Source: Algoriphagus resistens | GTDB taxonomy: Bacteria; Bacteroidota; Bacteroidia; Cytophagales; Cyclobacteriaceae | Reading direction: 5' to 3' | Length of the DNA: 64,000 nucleotides | NCBI RefSeq assembly: GCF_001442615.1 | Contig: NZ_LMXN01000021.1 | Location: forward strand, 1-64,000 | Shown: piece by piece, positions 52,543 through 60,423 of the stretch | Layout of the letters: every line of letters starts with the position of its first letter | How positions within the stretch are numbered: the stretch's first letter is position 1 | Program-made: the position numbers and the translations under genes | The notes under the pieces: model-generated | Database searches by the model: none | What the model was told of the DNA's origin: nothing | Seen by the model: only the letters and a program-made list of their open reading frames with translations

Positions 52543-53460
52543 CTAATTAAAGCGCGCCCGGAATTCCAGAGGACTTTGTTCGGTTTTTTGTTTGAAAAGT
52601 TTATTGAATGACTGTGAATGTTCGAAACCTAGTTCGTAAGCAATTTCACTTACGGATAACTCGGATGTGGAAAGTTTCTCTTTGGCTTTTTCGATGAGTT
52701 TGTAATGGATGTATTGTTTGGCATTTTGTCCGATTAGTGAGCGAAGCGTATCGCTTAAATATCCGGCTGAAATATTGAGTTTTTCGGCTACATACTGAAC
52801 GGTAGGAATTCCTGTGAGTAGGGTTTTCTGATCATTGAAATAGTCATCTAATATTGCTTCTGTTTTTTGGAGAATATCATTATTGACAATTTTTCGGGTG
52901 ATGAATTGACGCTTGTAATACCGGTTGGCATAATGCAGCAAAAGTTCCAGTTGCGCTATGACGACTTCCTGGCTAAATTCGTCAATACGGCTGTTTATTT
53001 CCTCTTCAATAATTTTGAAAAGAGACAGTAATACCTCTCTTTCCTGATCGGCTAAATGCAATGCCTCATTTACCGAATATGAAAAATATTGGTACTGTTT
53101 TATTTTGTTGGACAAGGGAAATCCCAGTAAAAAATCAGGATGAATCAATAAAACACGTGCACTTGCCAGATGGTCATCTCCGGTAGAGCTCACCACTTGA
53201 TTAGGGGCCAAAAACATCAGACTGCCTTCGTTGAAATCGTAATGGCTCTGACCATATTTCATTTTTCCCTGCCGGTCGGTAATCAGTACGATTTTATAGA
53301 AATCCAGCACATCATAGACAGGTCCGTTGCTGAGGTCAAAGTTGGTGTTGCTGCCACAATGTGTCATGCTGATGAGAGGATGTTTCGGTTTCGCAAGACC
53401 GCAGGCATCATGTATTTCTGAAATGCTGTGAAAGCGGATGAGTTTTTTTTCCTTTTTCAT
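52543..53460 (-). CDS. AraC family transcriptional regulator (paralogue of the one at 9109)
   Basis: A 305-residue regulator with a cupin-like sensor (about 1-150) and an AraC double helix-turn-helix (about 205-303: Val-Ser-Glu-Ile-Ala-Tyr-Glu-Leu-Gly-Phe-Glu-His-Ser-Gln-Ser-Phe). Start and length match the regulator at 9109-10023, and the C-terminal 50 residues are largely the same. The SDR gene lies upstream on the same strand with a strong hairpin between them. It probably controls that SDR. Confidence 0.9.
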   Translation of the reverse strand: MKKEKKLIRFHSISEIHDACGLAKPKHPLISMTHCGSNTNFDLSNGPVYDVLDFYKIVLITDRQGKMKYGQSHYDFNEGSLMFLAPNQVVSSTGDDHLASARVLLIHPDFLLGFPLSNKIKQYQYFSYSVNEALHLADQEREVLLSLFKIIEEEINSRIDEFSQEVVIAQLELLLHYANRYYKRQFITRKIVNNDILQKTEAILDDYFNDQKTLLTGIPTVQYVAEKLNISAGYLSDTLRSLIGQNAKQYIHYKLIEKAKEKLSTSELSVSEIAYELGFEHSQSFNKLFKQKTEQSPLEFRARFN

Positions 53461-53478
53461 GATTGAAGTTAGTGAATA

Positions 53479-53513
53479 GTTGCCTGCAAATCCCGACGGG
53501 TTTTGCAGGCAAC
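53479..53513. terminator. long hairpin between the SDR and AraC genes
   Basis: Perfect 12-bp arms GTTGCCTGCAAA/TTTGCAGGCAAC enclose an 11-nt loop that itself contains CCCG-A-CGGG. No strong T run follows on the minus strand. It may terminate, attenuate or stabilise the SDR message before the AraC gene. Confidence 0.6.
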
Positions 53514-53521
53514 TTGTTTAT

Positions 53522-54280
53522 TTACCACGGATAAACTTCCTGGTTCGGTCCTGTAAATTGTCCGGTGACACCGCTTTCATCCAGTGCTACACGAATGGGT
53601 TCTTTTGAACCTTCTTCCACAGAGTCTGTTCCCTGGAAATTATTGAGTGCAGTTGCTGTAAATCCGGGACTTACCGCATTTACCTTGATTTTTGTACCTT
53701 CAAGCTCATTTGCCAAAGATACAGTAACAGCATTCATGGCTGACTTGGAAGCACCGTAGACTACATCAAAACTCTTTCTATACGGATTAGAGGGGTTCTG
53801 GTTCATCGTAAGGGAACCCAAACCGCTTGATACATTTACAATTCTTGGAGCAGAAGCTTTGTAAAGTAGGGGGAGAAATGCCTGTGTGACTGCCAAAGCA
53901 CCAAAAACATTGGTATCCCATACCTTTTTCATTTCTGAGATGGATGCTACACTTGGCATCTGGGCAGCAAGAATTTCCTCCATAGTACCTTTCCGTGTTC
54001 CTGCGTTGGAAATTCCTGCATTGTTTACCAATAAATCCAGGTGACCGTGTTCTTTCCCGATTTGCTCTGCCACCAATTGAATCGTACTGTTTTTAGTTAC
54101 GTCCAGCTCAATAGCGATTGCATTTTCCCCAAGTTTTCGTACGGCTTCATTTCCTTTTTCCGGATTTCGTGCCCCTACATAGACGATATAATTATTTTCC
54201 ACCAAAGCTTTGGCCAGTTGAAAACCAACGCCTGTATTTGCTCCCGTGACCAGGGCAATTTTGTTTTGTTCTGATTGCAT
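53522..54280 (-). CDS. short-chain dehydrogenase/reductase (SDR)
   Basis: A 252-residue SDR (ATG 54280; ATG 54325 would add a 15-residue extension with no family counterpart). Thr-Gly-Ala-Asn-Thr-Gly-Val-Gly opens the NADP site, Ala-Arg-Asn-Pro follows strand 2, Asn-Asn-Ala-Gly is near 87-90, and the active site has Ser in Val-Ser-Ser-Gly and Tyr-Gly-Ala-Ser-Lys. It resembles carbonyl-reductase-type SDRs. It is paired with the AraC gene downstream on the same strand, repeating the SDR-AraC pairing seen at 7.4-12 kb. The substrate is unknown. Confidence 0.9.
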   Translation of the reverse strand: MQSEQNKIALVTGANTGVGFQLAKALVENNYIVYVGARNPEKGNEAVRKLGENAIAIELDVTKNSTIQLVAEQIGKEHGHLDLLVNNAGISNAGTRKGTMEEILAAQMPSVASISEMKKVWDTNVFGALAVTQAFLPLLYKASAPRIVNVSSGLGSLTMNQNPSNPYRKSFDVVYGASKSAMNAVTVSLANELEGTKIKVNAVSPGFTATALNNFQGTDSVEEGSKEPIRVALDESGVTGQFTGPNQEVYPW

Positions 54281-54797
54281 GATCTTTTGTTTTAATTGAT
54301 TATGCAAATCTCTTTCAAAGCGCATTCAACCTTGTAGTAGAACCAAGAACTTTTGTAGCCAAATTGGGGGTGCTTTGAACTGACTGCATATGCATATCAA
54401 TGTCCCCCTATAGCTGTAGGAGATCCGGTTTAAGTTTGACAATACCGCACCTAGCCCTCTCTTTCTGTTTTGTCAAAAAGATTAATTAAACGCAAATCGG
54501 CATGTAAAGTGTGGTTTATAAAAATAAAAAATGCTATCGGTGAGGGTTTAAAAATGGTGCTTAAAGTGTATGCTTTCATCCGATCCTTGTAAATCACTAA
54601 TGCATATAGAGTAGCCATTATGGGTTGGATGTTTGTTTTATCCTGTTGAAACTTTGGAATAGCTAGCTAGATAGCATACAAGCTCAGGCGAGAACAGGAA
54701 AAATTGAACAATAATAGCCAATAAGGCCACCGTAAGCGGAGGTGATAGGTATATGGATCGTATTGAAGTGTACAAAGCGATATGACACCCATAGGGA
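54281..54797. other. intergenic region, no gene seen
   Basis: About 500 bases upstream of the SDR gene. Minus-strand frames at 54638-54907 look like shadows of the small frame at 54798. No promoter or repeat was identified with confidence. Confidence 0.35.
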
Positions 54798-55031
54798 ATG
54801 AAAAGTGATTTTGGGTTTTTCAACGTCTTGAAAATCAACGGGGAAAACTTCCAAATTGCAAAAAGCAAAGAAATGGGCAAAACCGGTAAACCTATAGAGC
54901 AATTCAACAGTAACGATTTTGAACAGGAAGCGGTGGGCGTTAAGGCGAAAGAATCAGAAGCTTATCAAAAATCATTTGTTTTGGAATACAGTCTTATGGA
55001 AATTCACACCGAAAAAATAATGAGCCTCTAA
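54798..55031 (+). CDS. hypothetical small protein, doubtful
   Basis: A 77-codon frame encoding a hydrophilic, Lys/Glu-rich peptide with no signal or membrane segment. It ends 14 nt before the next gene on the same strand, which is the main argument for it being real. No family is recognised. It could be the surviving tail of a longer protein. Confidence 0.35.
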   Translation: MKSDFGFFNVLKINGENFQIAKSKEMGKTGKPIEQFNSNDFEQEAVGVKAKESEAYQKSFVLEYSLMEIHTEKIMSL

Positions 55032-55045
55032 ATTAGCAAGGAACG

Positions 55046-55513
55046 ATGTGGAAAATGATAATCAGCATTATAGTTTTAGTAATTTTCGGGGTAATCGCAT
55101 TATTCTTTTATGTACTGACAGATAAAAATAAAGATGTAAGCGGAAAAGAGCCGTATCTGAATTATCTCAACCGGGAATTAGCAATCCTTCATCCTGCATA
55201 TTTACGTTGGGACGGACATGACCATATTTATTATTTGCTGGATCCGGATACTTCACCAGAGGACACGGATTTAGAAATTCCCCGTGGCGCTATAGTTCAA
55301 TTTAATAAGGTGATCCATAGGAACAAAGCCGTCAGCGGGGTCTCATTGAGTTTATGGTACGGAAGTTTAACGATTGACAATAAAAGCCAGGACATCGTAG
55401 TAGCTTGGGGCGAAAAACACACCATCTGTCTTGAAGCACCTTGTGGCTACTGGACTTATCTTAAAGCGCCCTGGCAGATGGAGGTGGATTTAAATAAGTA
55501 TTATATCGATTAA
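55046..55513 (+). CDS. hypothetical membrane-anchored protein
   Basis: 155 residues with an N-terminal transmembrane helix (about 3-27) and a soluble domain rich in aromatic residues and beta strands. Features are Leu-Arg-Trp-Asp-Gly-His-Asp-His, Pro-Asp-Thr-Ser-Pro-Glu-Asp-Thr-Asp and two Cys near the C-terminus (Cys-Leu-Glu-Ala-Pro-Cys) that may form a disulfide. The domain is probably periplasmic. No family is recognised. Confidence 0.55.
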   Translation: MWKMIISIIVLVIFGVIALFFYVLTDKNKDVSGKEPYLNYLNRELAILHPAYLRWDGHDHIYYLLDPDTSPEDTDLEIPRGAIVQFNKVIHRNKAVSGVSLSLWYGSLTIDNKSQDIVVAWGEKHTICLEAPCGYWTYLKAPWQMEVDLNKYYID

Positions 55514-55958
55514 CAACATTAACTATTTCATCCGGATCAATTTGATATTTAATTGGATGCACGTTATATAGCTGCCCCCCCTTTTTGATTATGCAGCCTA
55601 ATATCTGGAAATATTTCCCTCTTATTCCTCCCATTTACACTAAACACGCCCTATGCATGGGGTGTTTGCCTGTCATCTTATTCCTTTTCTTAGGTAGTCC
55701 TATTAGATAGTGAAACCGAAGATCCCGAAGTCTTGACCCCTATAATTTGCGTCTCGGTGGAAGAAATTCGGAAGCAATCATCCTTTTCATGTGGAGAGGA
55801 AGGGATGACGTTGACTAGGTCAACTTTTATTACTTGTCCGGGCAATATATCCGGAACCTGCCCACACGGCTTGGTACCGAAATCAAGATTCTAAACATGC
55901 CCCGTTTTCTTAAGTCAATCGCAATCCATAATGCCCATCCCGACAAAGCGGCTATGCA
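55514..55958. other. intergenic region, no gene seen
   Basis: 445 bases between the hypothetical membrane-anchored protein and the end of the erm(F)-like gene. A plus-strand frame from 55834 runs into the erm gene and is a shadow. No insertion-sequence ends or attachment site were recognised. Confidence 0.4.
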
Positions 55959-56759
55959 TTATGACGGATGGAACTTTTTGGGCACAATTTCCAACATTTC
56001 TAAAAAACAGTTTTTCCATTGGCTTGCAGCCAAACAAACAATTTGGGCATTAAGGTTTATTCCGAACTTTTCTGAAATTGACCGAACCTGATTTTTTCTG
56101 AATATAGACTTCAAAGCCGCTCTTACAGATAAATCGGGCTTCTGCAACAGATAAGTTATAAAATCTAAGTATTTGATTTTTAGCTCATAATCAAAATCTG
56201 GGTGTTTTCTTTTAATGCCTAACAAAGCTGACTGGACAGTTGGCGGGGGCAAGAAACTTTCAGGGCTTACCTCATAAAATAGTTTTAAATCAAAAAAAGT
56301 ATGATAGAAAACAGAATAGGGATTATACAGCTTTCCCGAGAACAATTTTTGCGTAGGCTCTAGCTGAAGAACTATGGAACCTCCGAGAAAATTTTCAAGA
56401 TTCTCAAGCATAAGAATTTTGAAAATATCGGAAGTAATGCCGTAAGGAATATTGGACACCACTTTAAATGGAGTTTTGGGGACTTCAAAATTTCTGAAAT
56501 CACATCCAAAAATTTGAACATTTCGGGCATCAGAAAACATTTTGCATAAATGTTGGGCTAGAACTATATCATTTTCAATAGCTACAACATTATTGGCGAT
56601 TTTCATTAAATGAACAGTGAGAAACCCCTTGCCTGCACCAATGTCCAAAACTGTATCCTGACTGTTTATATTTGCTTGTTTTATTGCATCTTTTATTAGC
56701 ACTTTATCAATAGTAAAGTGCTGCCCCGTGAAACGAACGGGCAATTTCTTCTTTGTCAT
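55959..56759 (-). CDS. erm(F)-like: Erm(F)-like 23S rRNA (adenine-N6)-dimethyltransferase
   Basis: A 266-residue enzyme with the same length, start (Met-Thr-Lys-Lys-Lys-Leu-Pro-Val-Arg-Phe) and end (Lys-Lys-Phe-His-Pro-Ser) as Bacteroides Erm(F), but with many substitutions along the chain. SAM motif I is Leu-Asp-Ile-Gly-Ala-Gly-Lys-Gly-Phe (38-46), the acidic residue is Glu62, and the catalytic Asn-Ile-Pro-Tyr is at 103-106. It would dimethylate A2058 of 23S rRNA and give macrolide-lincosamide-streptogramin B resistance. No transposon ends or neighbouring resistance genes were seen. Upstream are a promoter-like sequence and a possible regulatory leader peptide. Confidence 0.93.
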   Translation of the reverse strand: MTKKKLPVRFTGQHFTIDKVLIKDAIKQANINSQDTVLDIGAGKGFLTVHLMKIANNVVAIENDIVLAQHLCKMFSDARNVQIFGCDFRNFEVPKTPFKVVSNIPYGITSDIFKILMLENLENFLGGSIVLQLEPTQKLFSGKLYNPYSVFYHTFFDLKLFYEVSPESFLPPPTVQSALLGIKRKHPDFDYELKIKYLDFITYLLQKPDLSVRAALKSIFRKNQVRSISEKFGINLNAQIVCLAASQWKNCFLEMLEIVPKKFHPS

Positions 56760-56764
56760 TAATT

Positions 56765-56806
56765 ACTTCTTACAGGTGAATACTTGAATTCAAATCGGAG
56801 AGAAGT
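56765..56806 (-). promoter_or_regulatory. possible stem occluding the erm start region
   Basis: In the transcript, ACTTCT (56801-56806) can pair with AGAAGT (56765-56770), which lies just upstream of the erm start codon at 56759. With only six base pairs this is weak alone. Combined with the leader hairpin at 56923-56959, it fits a translational attenuation layout. Confidence 0.35.
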
Positions 56807-56922
56807 GAATAGACAGTATTACCCGACAGCGTAACTACGACAGAGCAAAGCCATCAAAAAAATGATAGCGCGTGCATGGCATAGACCGGTTGTCTTGACC
56901 TAAAAGTTGATTGGAATTAATT

Positions 56923-56959
56923 CAGACTGCCTATCACTTAGATAGAAATCCGTAGTCTG
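56923..56959 (-). promoter_or_regulatory. hairpin over the 3' half of the leader peptide
   Basis: The transcript can form a two-step stem: CAGACT with AGTCTG (outer) and CTATC with GATAG (inner), enclosing the leader stop codon. The outer left arm covers the codons for the Arg-Leu-Arg motif, so a ribosome halted there would open the stem. Confidence 0.5.
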
Positions 56960-56985
56960 CAAAGACAAAACATAGTGTTATCCAT
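56938..56985 (-). CDS. putative macrolide-sensing leader peptide upstream of erm
   Basis: A 15-codon frame encoding MDNTMFCLCRLRISI, ending with TAA 178 nt before the erm start. It contains Arg-Leu-Arg, the arrest motif known from ErmD-type leader peptides that stall ribosomes when a macrolide is bound. If translation starts at the second Met (56973), the motif is at residues 6-8, the same position as in the ErmD leader. The start lies about 17 nt downstream of a good -7 box, as expected for a leader peptide at the 5' end of the message. A short frame could arise by chance, so the call rests on motif, position and hairpin together. Confidence 0.5.
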   Translation of the reverse strand: MDNTMFCLCRLRISI

Positions 56986-57001
56986 TTAAATTTTATGACT
57001 G

Positions 57002-57033
57002 CAAATTTAGTGAATTGATCGACAAACTGACAA
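57002..57033 (-). promoter_or_regulatory. probable erm promoter
   Basis: On the minus strand TTG (57031-57033) and TAAATTTG (57002-57009) fit the Bacteroidota -33/-7 consensus with 21 nt between them. Transcription would start near 56995, about 10 nt before the leader peptide and about 235 nt before erm. Confidence 0.5.
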
Positions 57034-57610
57034 GAAAAAGAGCTAAAATCCTATTTCAGGCTAGAGACTGATAGGCTAGCTCCTGCCCATCCCTTTCCTT
57101 GGGAACCCTAAATAGGGATAACTGAATGATTAATTCACATTCGCCATTACTCTGAGCTTCTCATTTGATATCCCAGCAGTCATGATCACCTTTCAGACTA
57201 TCCTGACTGCCAGGGCTAATCCGGCCTTAAGCAGAAGGACTGAATAACCTGCAGCCTATGGACTGCATCACACCTGTAATTGCCCAGTCTAATGGGGGCA
57301 TTGTTATAACAACGTGCTTGCCCAACTTTCGTATGCCTGTCTGACTGTGTACAGGTATGGCCCTGGTTTACTTTTAATTCTCCTGTTGGTATTGTTGTTG
57401 GATGGTTAACTGATAAGTAATTTATGAAGGAAAGGTACAACCACTTCTAGACCATAGAATCGTCTTTTATCAATAATAGGAATCGGGACATATAACATAA
57501 GGGGCTTCTAACCAGCGTACGTACCCGTTCAGGGGCTGTACGCCCACGGACTGCAAATTAGTAAAGGAGAAAGCGGTTTACCATTAAGACAAAATAAAAT
57601 TGAGTAGCAA

Positions 57611-58504
57611 ATGAAAAAATTAGTATTGATCTTTTTAATGCTCTGTTTTAGGGCTGAAATTTCCTTAGCCCAGCACAACCAAGAACTTCAGGAAATGGCA
57701 GACCAGGATCAACAGTCCAGATTTTCAGGAAACATAGACTGGGTCCAATTAAACAGGGAAGACAGTCTCCGGAGACAGAGGGTAGTCGAACTGATAAAAT
57801 CGGATTCCCTTATTACAGGTAAGGATTTCTACAACGCCGGTATTATTTTCCAGCACGGAATAGATACCATCTCTTCATCATTAGCGGTAAAATGCTTTGG
57901 CAAAGCCATAAAAATGGATTCCACACTTAACAAATGGTGGTACGCAGCCGCAGTGGACCGAGACTTGATGAGAAGGGGGGAACCTCAGATCTATGGCACC
58001 CAGTATATCCAAAATGAGTCAACTGGAGGAAAATTGCAGCAGTATAAAATTGACACTACGCAGGTGACAGATGAAGTCAGGATCTATTATGGGGTGGAAA
58101 CACTGGCTCAGCAGCAGGAAAAAGAGCGTCTGTTGAACCTCAAATCTCCGGGGGCATTTTATGTCTCATCCGGTTCTATGGAAGAAACCCTAAAACTTAT
58201 GGAGCGTGAGTTTGAAAAAGGGCCTGATGCTGAATATAATGTAAGGGAAGAAGCCATCAATTCCTTTGGGTACCAATTGCTCGGCCAGCAAAAACTCCAA
58301 GAAGCCATACAGGTTCTTGAGCTGAATACCAGGCTTTACCCTTCAGGGGCAAATACCTTTGACAGTCTGGGTGAAGCACTTCGCCTTGATGGACGGATAG
58401 AAGAAAGTATCAGGGCGTATAGTAAATCACTGGAGCTTGACCCAGAAAATGTGAATGCAAAAATCGCAATTAGGGAGATGGAGACGTCCACCGATCCACG
58501 GTGA
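57611..58504 (+). CDS. exported TPR/DUF6624-like protein
   Basis: A 297-residue protein with a signal peptide (about 1-20). An N-terminal segment (about 24-140) with Asp-Gln-Asp-Gln-Gln-Ser-Arg, Phe-Gln-His-Gly, Asp-Arg-Asp-Leu-Met and Tyr-Gly-Thr-Gln-Tyr resembles DUF6624-type domains. TPR-like helices follow at the C-terminus (about 215-290: Ala-Asn-Thr-Phe-Asp-Ser-Leu-Gly-Glu-Ala-Leu and Ser-Leu-Glu-Leu-Asp-Pro-Glu-Asn). It is probably a periplasmic protein-interaction protein. The partner and role are unknown, and the gene stands alone. Confidence 0.72.
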   Translation: MKKLVLIFLMLCFRAEISLAQHNQELQEMADQDQQSRFSGNIDWVQLNREDSLRRQRVVELIKSDSLITGKDFYNAGIIFQHGIDTISSSLAVKCFGKAIKMDSTLNKWWYAAAVDRDLMRRGEPQIYGTQYIQNESTGGKLQQYKIDTTQVTDEVRIYYGVETLAQQQEKERLLNLKSPGAFYVSSGSMEETLKLMEREFEKGPDAEYNVREEAINSFGYQLLGQQKLQEAIQVLELNTRLYPSGANTFDSLGEALRLDGRIEESIRAYSKSLELDPENVNAKIAIREMETSTDPR

Positions 58505-58887
58505 AAATATCGACCTGGACTGTATTTGGTAGGTGAAAAATAGCTTCTTGCTGAAAATAAGTTAGTTTCGGATATATAATTTTATTAGGCAGTGTTTATT
58601 ATAACAAGTGCCCACTCAGAGTAGCTGGAGATTAGCCATTATTCCCCTACTTTAAAAAGTGCACTTCGTATGTTATCATGATAAGGAACCACAACCCTTT
58701 TTGCTAAATTCAATCACTCACTGCAAGGGCCTTGATTAGAAGATGATCAAACAATATGTAAAATATCAAGAGAATGAAGAACGAAAGGAAGAAGACCAAC
58801 AACAGGGTTTTGATTTCTAGTTCAATGCCAAACGCCCCATATTGGGGCTATTCTATGCCACTTTCTAAGGAGGGTGTTTTTTGTTTA
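58505..58887. other. intergenic region, no gene seen
   Basis: 383 bases between the TPR protein and the end of the minus-strand oxidoreductase. An 80-codon plus-strand frame at 58774-59016 overlaps the oxidoreductase antisense and is not called. No hairpin terminator was found by eye. Confidence 0.4.
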
Positions 58888-59559
58888 TTAATATTTTCCT
58901 ACAGTCAGATGCCTTTCATTAAAGATATCAGTCAACCGTGTACTCCACTTTTTCAAAATGTTTTTCCGTTCCCCATCTGTCAAATGGGCCACCGAATAAT
59001 TTATTACAGGTTCTAACACTGAAAATCCTGCGCATTCCAGAATCCCCCTGTTCACCGGACGCAGTATGCCGAGTATATCTCCATGGAGACCATCTTTGGT
59101 ATAAGTTTCCGCAGGACTTCCGGTGGTTACGGAAAGTAAGGCTTTTTTGCCTCTCATGGATCCGGTTTCATAGTATCCGCCCGCTTTGAAAAATCTTCCC
59201 GAAGTAAAAACCCTGTCTGTCCAGCCTTTCAGGATCGCCGGAGGGGCAAAACGCCACAAGGGAAACTGCCAGACCATCAGATCGCACCACTCAACTTTTT
59301 CTTGCTCCACTTTGGTCTCTTCAGCATAACTGTTATCCATTTCAGAGGCATATATTTCTTCCATTTGTATCTTAAAAAAATCAGGATTCTTAACAGTTGT
59401 AAAATTGCTCCTGTCATACACTGGGTTAAAGTCCATTGCATACAGGTCAGAGGTTTTTATGTGGTGCCCGTTTTTTTCCAATGTTTGGATGGCAATATGA
59501 AACATTGCATGGTTAAAACTTTTTGGTTCCGGATGTGCCAGTACAATTAATATTTTCAT
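58888..59559 (-). CDS. NAD(P)H-dependent quinone reductase-like flavoprotein
   Basis: A 223-residue flavodoxin-fold oxidoreductase of the NQO1/MdaB/KefF group. It starts with Met-Lys-Ile-Leu-Ile-Val-Leu-Ala-His-Pro-Glu-Pro-Lys-Ser-Phe, and Gln-Phe-Pro-Leu-Trp-Arg-Phe-Ala-Pro-Pro-Ala-Ile-Leu-Lys-Gly-Trp with Asp-Arg-Val-Phe forms the FMN/FAD site. It reduces quinones or similar electrophiles by two electrons. ATG 59559 was chosen because the upstream extension to 59601 has no family counterpart. It is divergent from an HxlR regulator 92 nt away, the common arrangement for redox-responsive control. Confidence 0.88.
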   Translation of the reverse strand: MKILIVLAHPEPKSFNHAMFHIAIQTLEKNGHHIKTSDLYAMDFNPVYDRSNFTTVKNPDFFKIQMEEIYASEMDNSYAEETKVEQEKVEWCDLMVWQFPLWRFAPPAILKGWTDRVFTSGRFFKAGGYYETGSMRGKKALLSVTTGSPAETYTKDGLHGDILGILRPVNRGILECAGFSVLEPVINYSVAHLTDGERKNILKKWSTRLTDIFNERHLTVGKY

Positions 59560-59651
59560 TTTTTTTACATTTGATGAAGGCAAAACTAGGATGGTTTTCA
59601 AGCCTGTACAATACTGCAGACAGTTGTTAGAAGCTTACAATTTTGTTAGAA

Positions 59652-60023
59652 ATGGGTAAAAGAAAGATTTCGAGTACCAATACAAAAAACAGGGATTATC
59701 TGAAAAATGAATGTGGTACTATGTATGCGCTGACGCTTCTTGCGGGCAGGTGGAAAATGACTATTCTTCATAAATTGTCAAAGAATGAGTTACGTTTTAC
59801 GGAATTGAAAAACTGTATTCCCAATATTTCTGACAGAATGCTCTCCCTGCATTTAAAGGAAATGGAAAATGATGGATTGGTTGAAAGGATTGTATTTGCA
59901 GAAGTCCCACCAAAAGTGGAATATAAATTAACGGAGAGTACCCAGGATTTAATTGCTATCTGGGATAAGCTGGATACATGGGGAAATAAGCACCGTGCAA
60001 TTCAGGAAAGTGAAATCCAATGA
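59652..60023 (+). CDS. HxlR family transcriptional regulator
   Basis: A protein of about 123 residues with the HxlR winged helix: Leu-Leu-Ala-Gly-Arg-Trp-Lys-Met-Thr-Ile-Leu, Leu-Arg-Phe-Thr-Glu-Leu, Ile-Ser-Asp-Arg-Met-Leu-Ser, Leu-Val-Glu-Arg and Pro-Pro-Lys-Val-Glu-Tyr-Lys-Leu-Thr. Cys21 sits at the conserved position used as a redox or electrophile sensor in several HxlR proteins. It probably controls the divergent quinone-reductase-like gene. TTG 59643 also opens the frame; ATG 59652 is used. Confidence 0.9.
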   Translation: MGKRKISSTNTKNRDYLKNECGTMYALTLLAGRWKMTILHKLSKNELRFTELKNCIPNISDRMLSLHLKEMENDGLVERIVFAEVPPKVEYKLTESTQDLIAIWDKLDTWGNKHRAIQESEIQ

Positions 60024-60181
60024 ATGAACGCTGCTTTCCTGTGATCGTCACCATTGGGGTTCATTGATGGGAGAGGGGACCGGGTTATACATGTCACCTG
60101 AGATGAGATTTCTTTTCCTGACTTCCGCAAAGTATCTTGGGGTGTTTTTCTAATATTTTGATAATCAAATAATTACTAATT

Positions 60182-60207
60182 TTGCGCCACCCATTTGGGT
60201 GACGCAA
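60182..60207. repeat. inverted repeat before the transposase fragment
   Basis: TTGCGCCACCC and GGGTGACGCAA pair over 11 positions with one mismatch around a 4-nt loop. It lies about 20 nt before the transposase-like frame and could be an insertion-sequence end or a terminator of the HxlR gene. Confidence 0.4.
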
Positions 60208-60225
60208 GGCGATTAAAGGCTATAT

Positions 60226-60423
60226 TTGGATAAGTTTGTCCACAAAAAAAAGAACCGTTCCGGTACCACCAGCATTGTTGTCGTGGTTAAGGTGAAGGGT
60301 AAATTTAAGGAGGTCAAGACAGTTGGTATCGCCCAGGATGAGGCCGTAATTGAGCGGTTATATAAGGGTGGCAAGCTCTGGGGTGCCAGACCTTTGTACG
60401 GATCATCCAGACCAGGTTTTAAA
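60226..60423 (+). pseudogene. IS1634-type transposase fragment
   Basis: The first 55-60 codons resemble the start of IS1634-family transposases: Lys-Lys-Lys-Asn-Arg-Ser-Gly-Thr-Thr-Ser-Ile-Val-Val-Val, then Gly-Lys-Phe-Lys-Glu-Val-Lys-Thr-Val-Gly and a helix with Glu-Arg-Leu-Tyr-Lys-Gly-Gly. A complete transposase would be over 500 residues; here the homology stops after about 170 nt and the frame runs into the end of the epoxide hydrolase gene. There is no ATG start. It is a dead remnant. Confidence 0.6.

Larger units (their letters stand above)
56760..57610. other. erm leader region and intergenic stretch
   Basis: 851 bases. The part next to erm (56760-57033) appears to be a structured leader with promoter, leader peptide and hairpins (listed separately). 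The part from 57034 to 57610 has no recognised gene. The minus-strand frame at 57216-57440 has no domain signature and is not called. Confidence 0.45.

Noticed and set aside
55834..56091. 85-codon plus-strand frame overlapping the erm end
   Set aside because: It is antisense to the conserved Erm C-terminus and has no similarity to a known family.
57216..57440. 74-codon minus-strand frame upstream of the erm promoter
   Set aside because: It lies upstream of the predicted promoter and has no recognisable domain. A resistance or mobilisation gene was considered but not supported.
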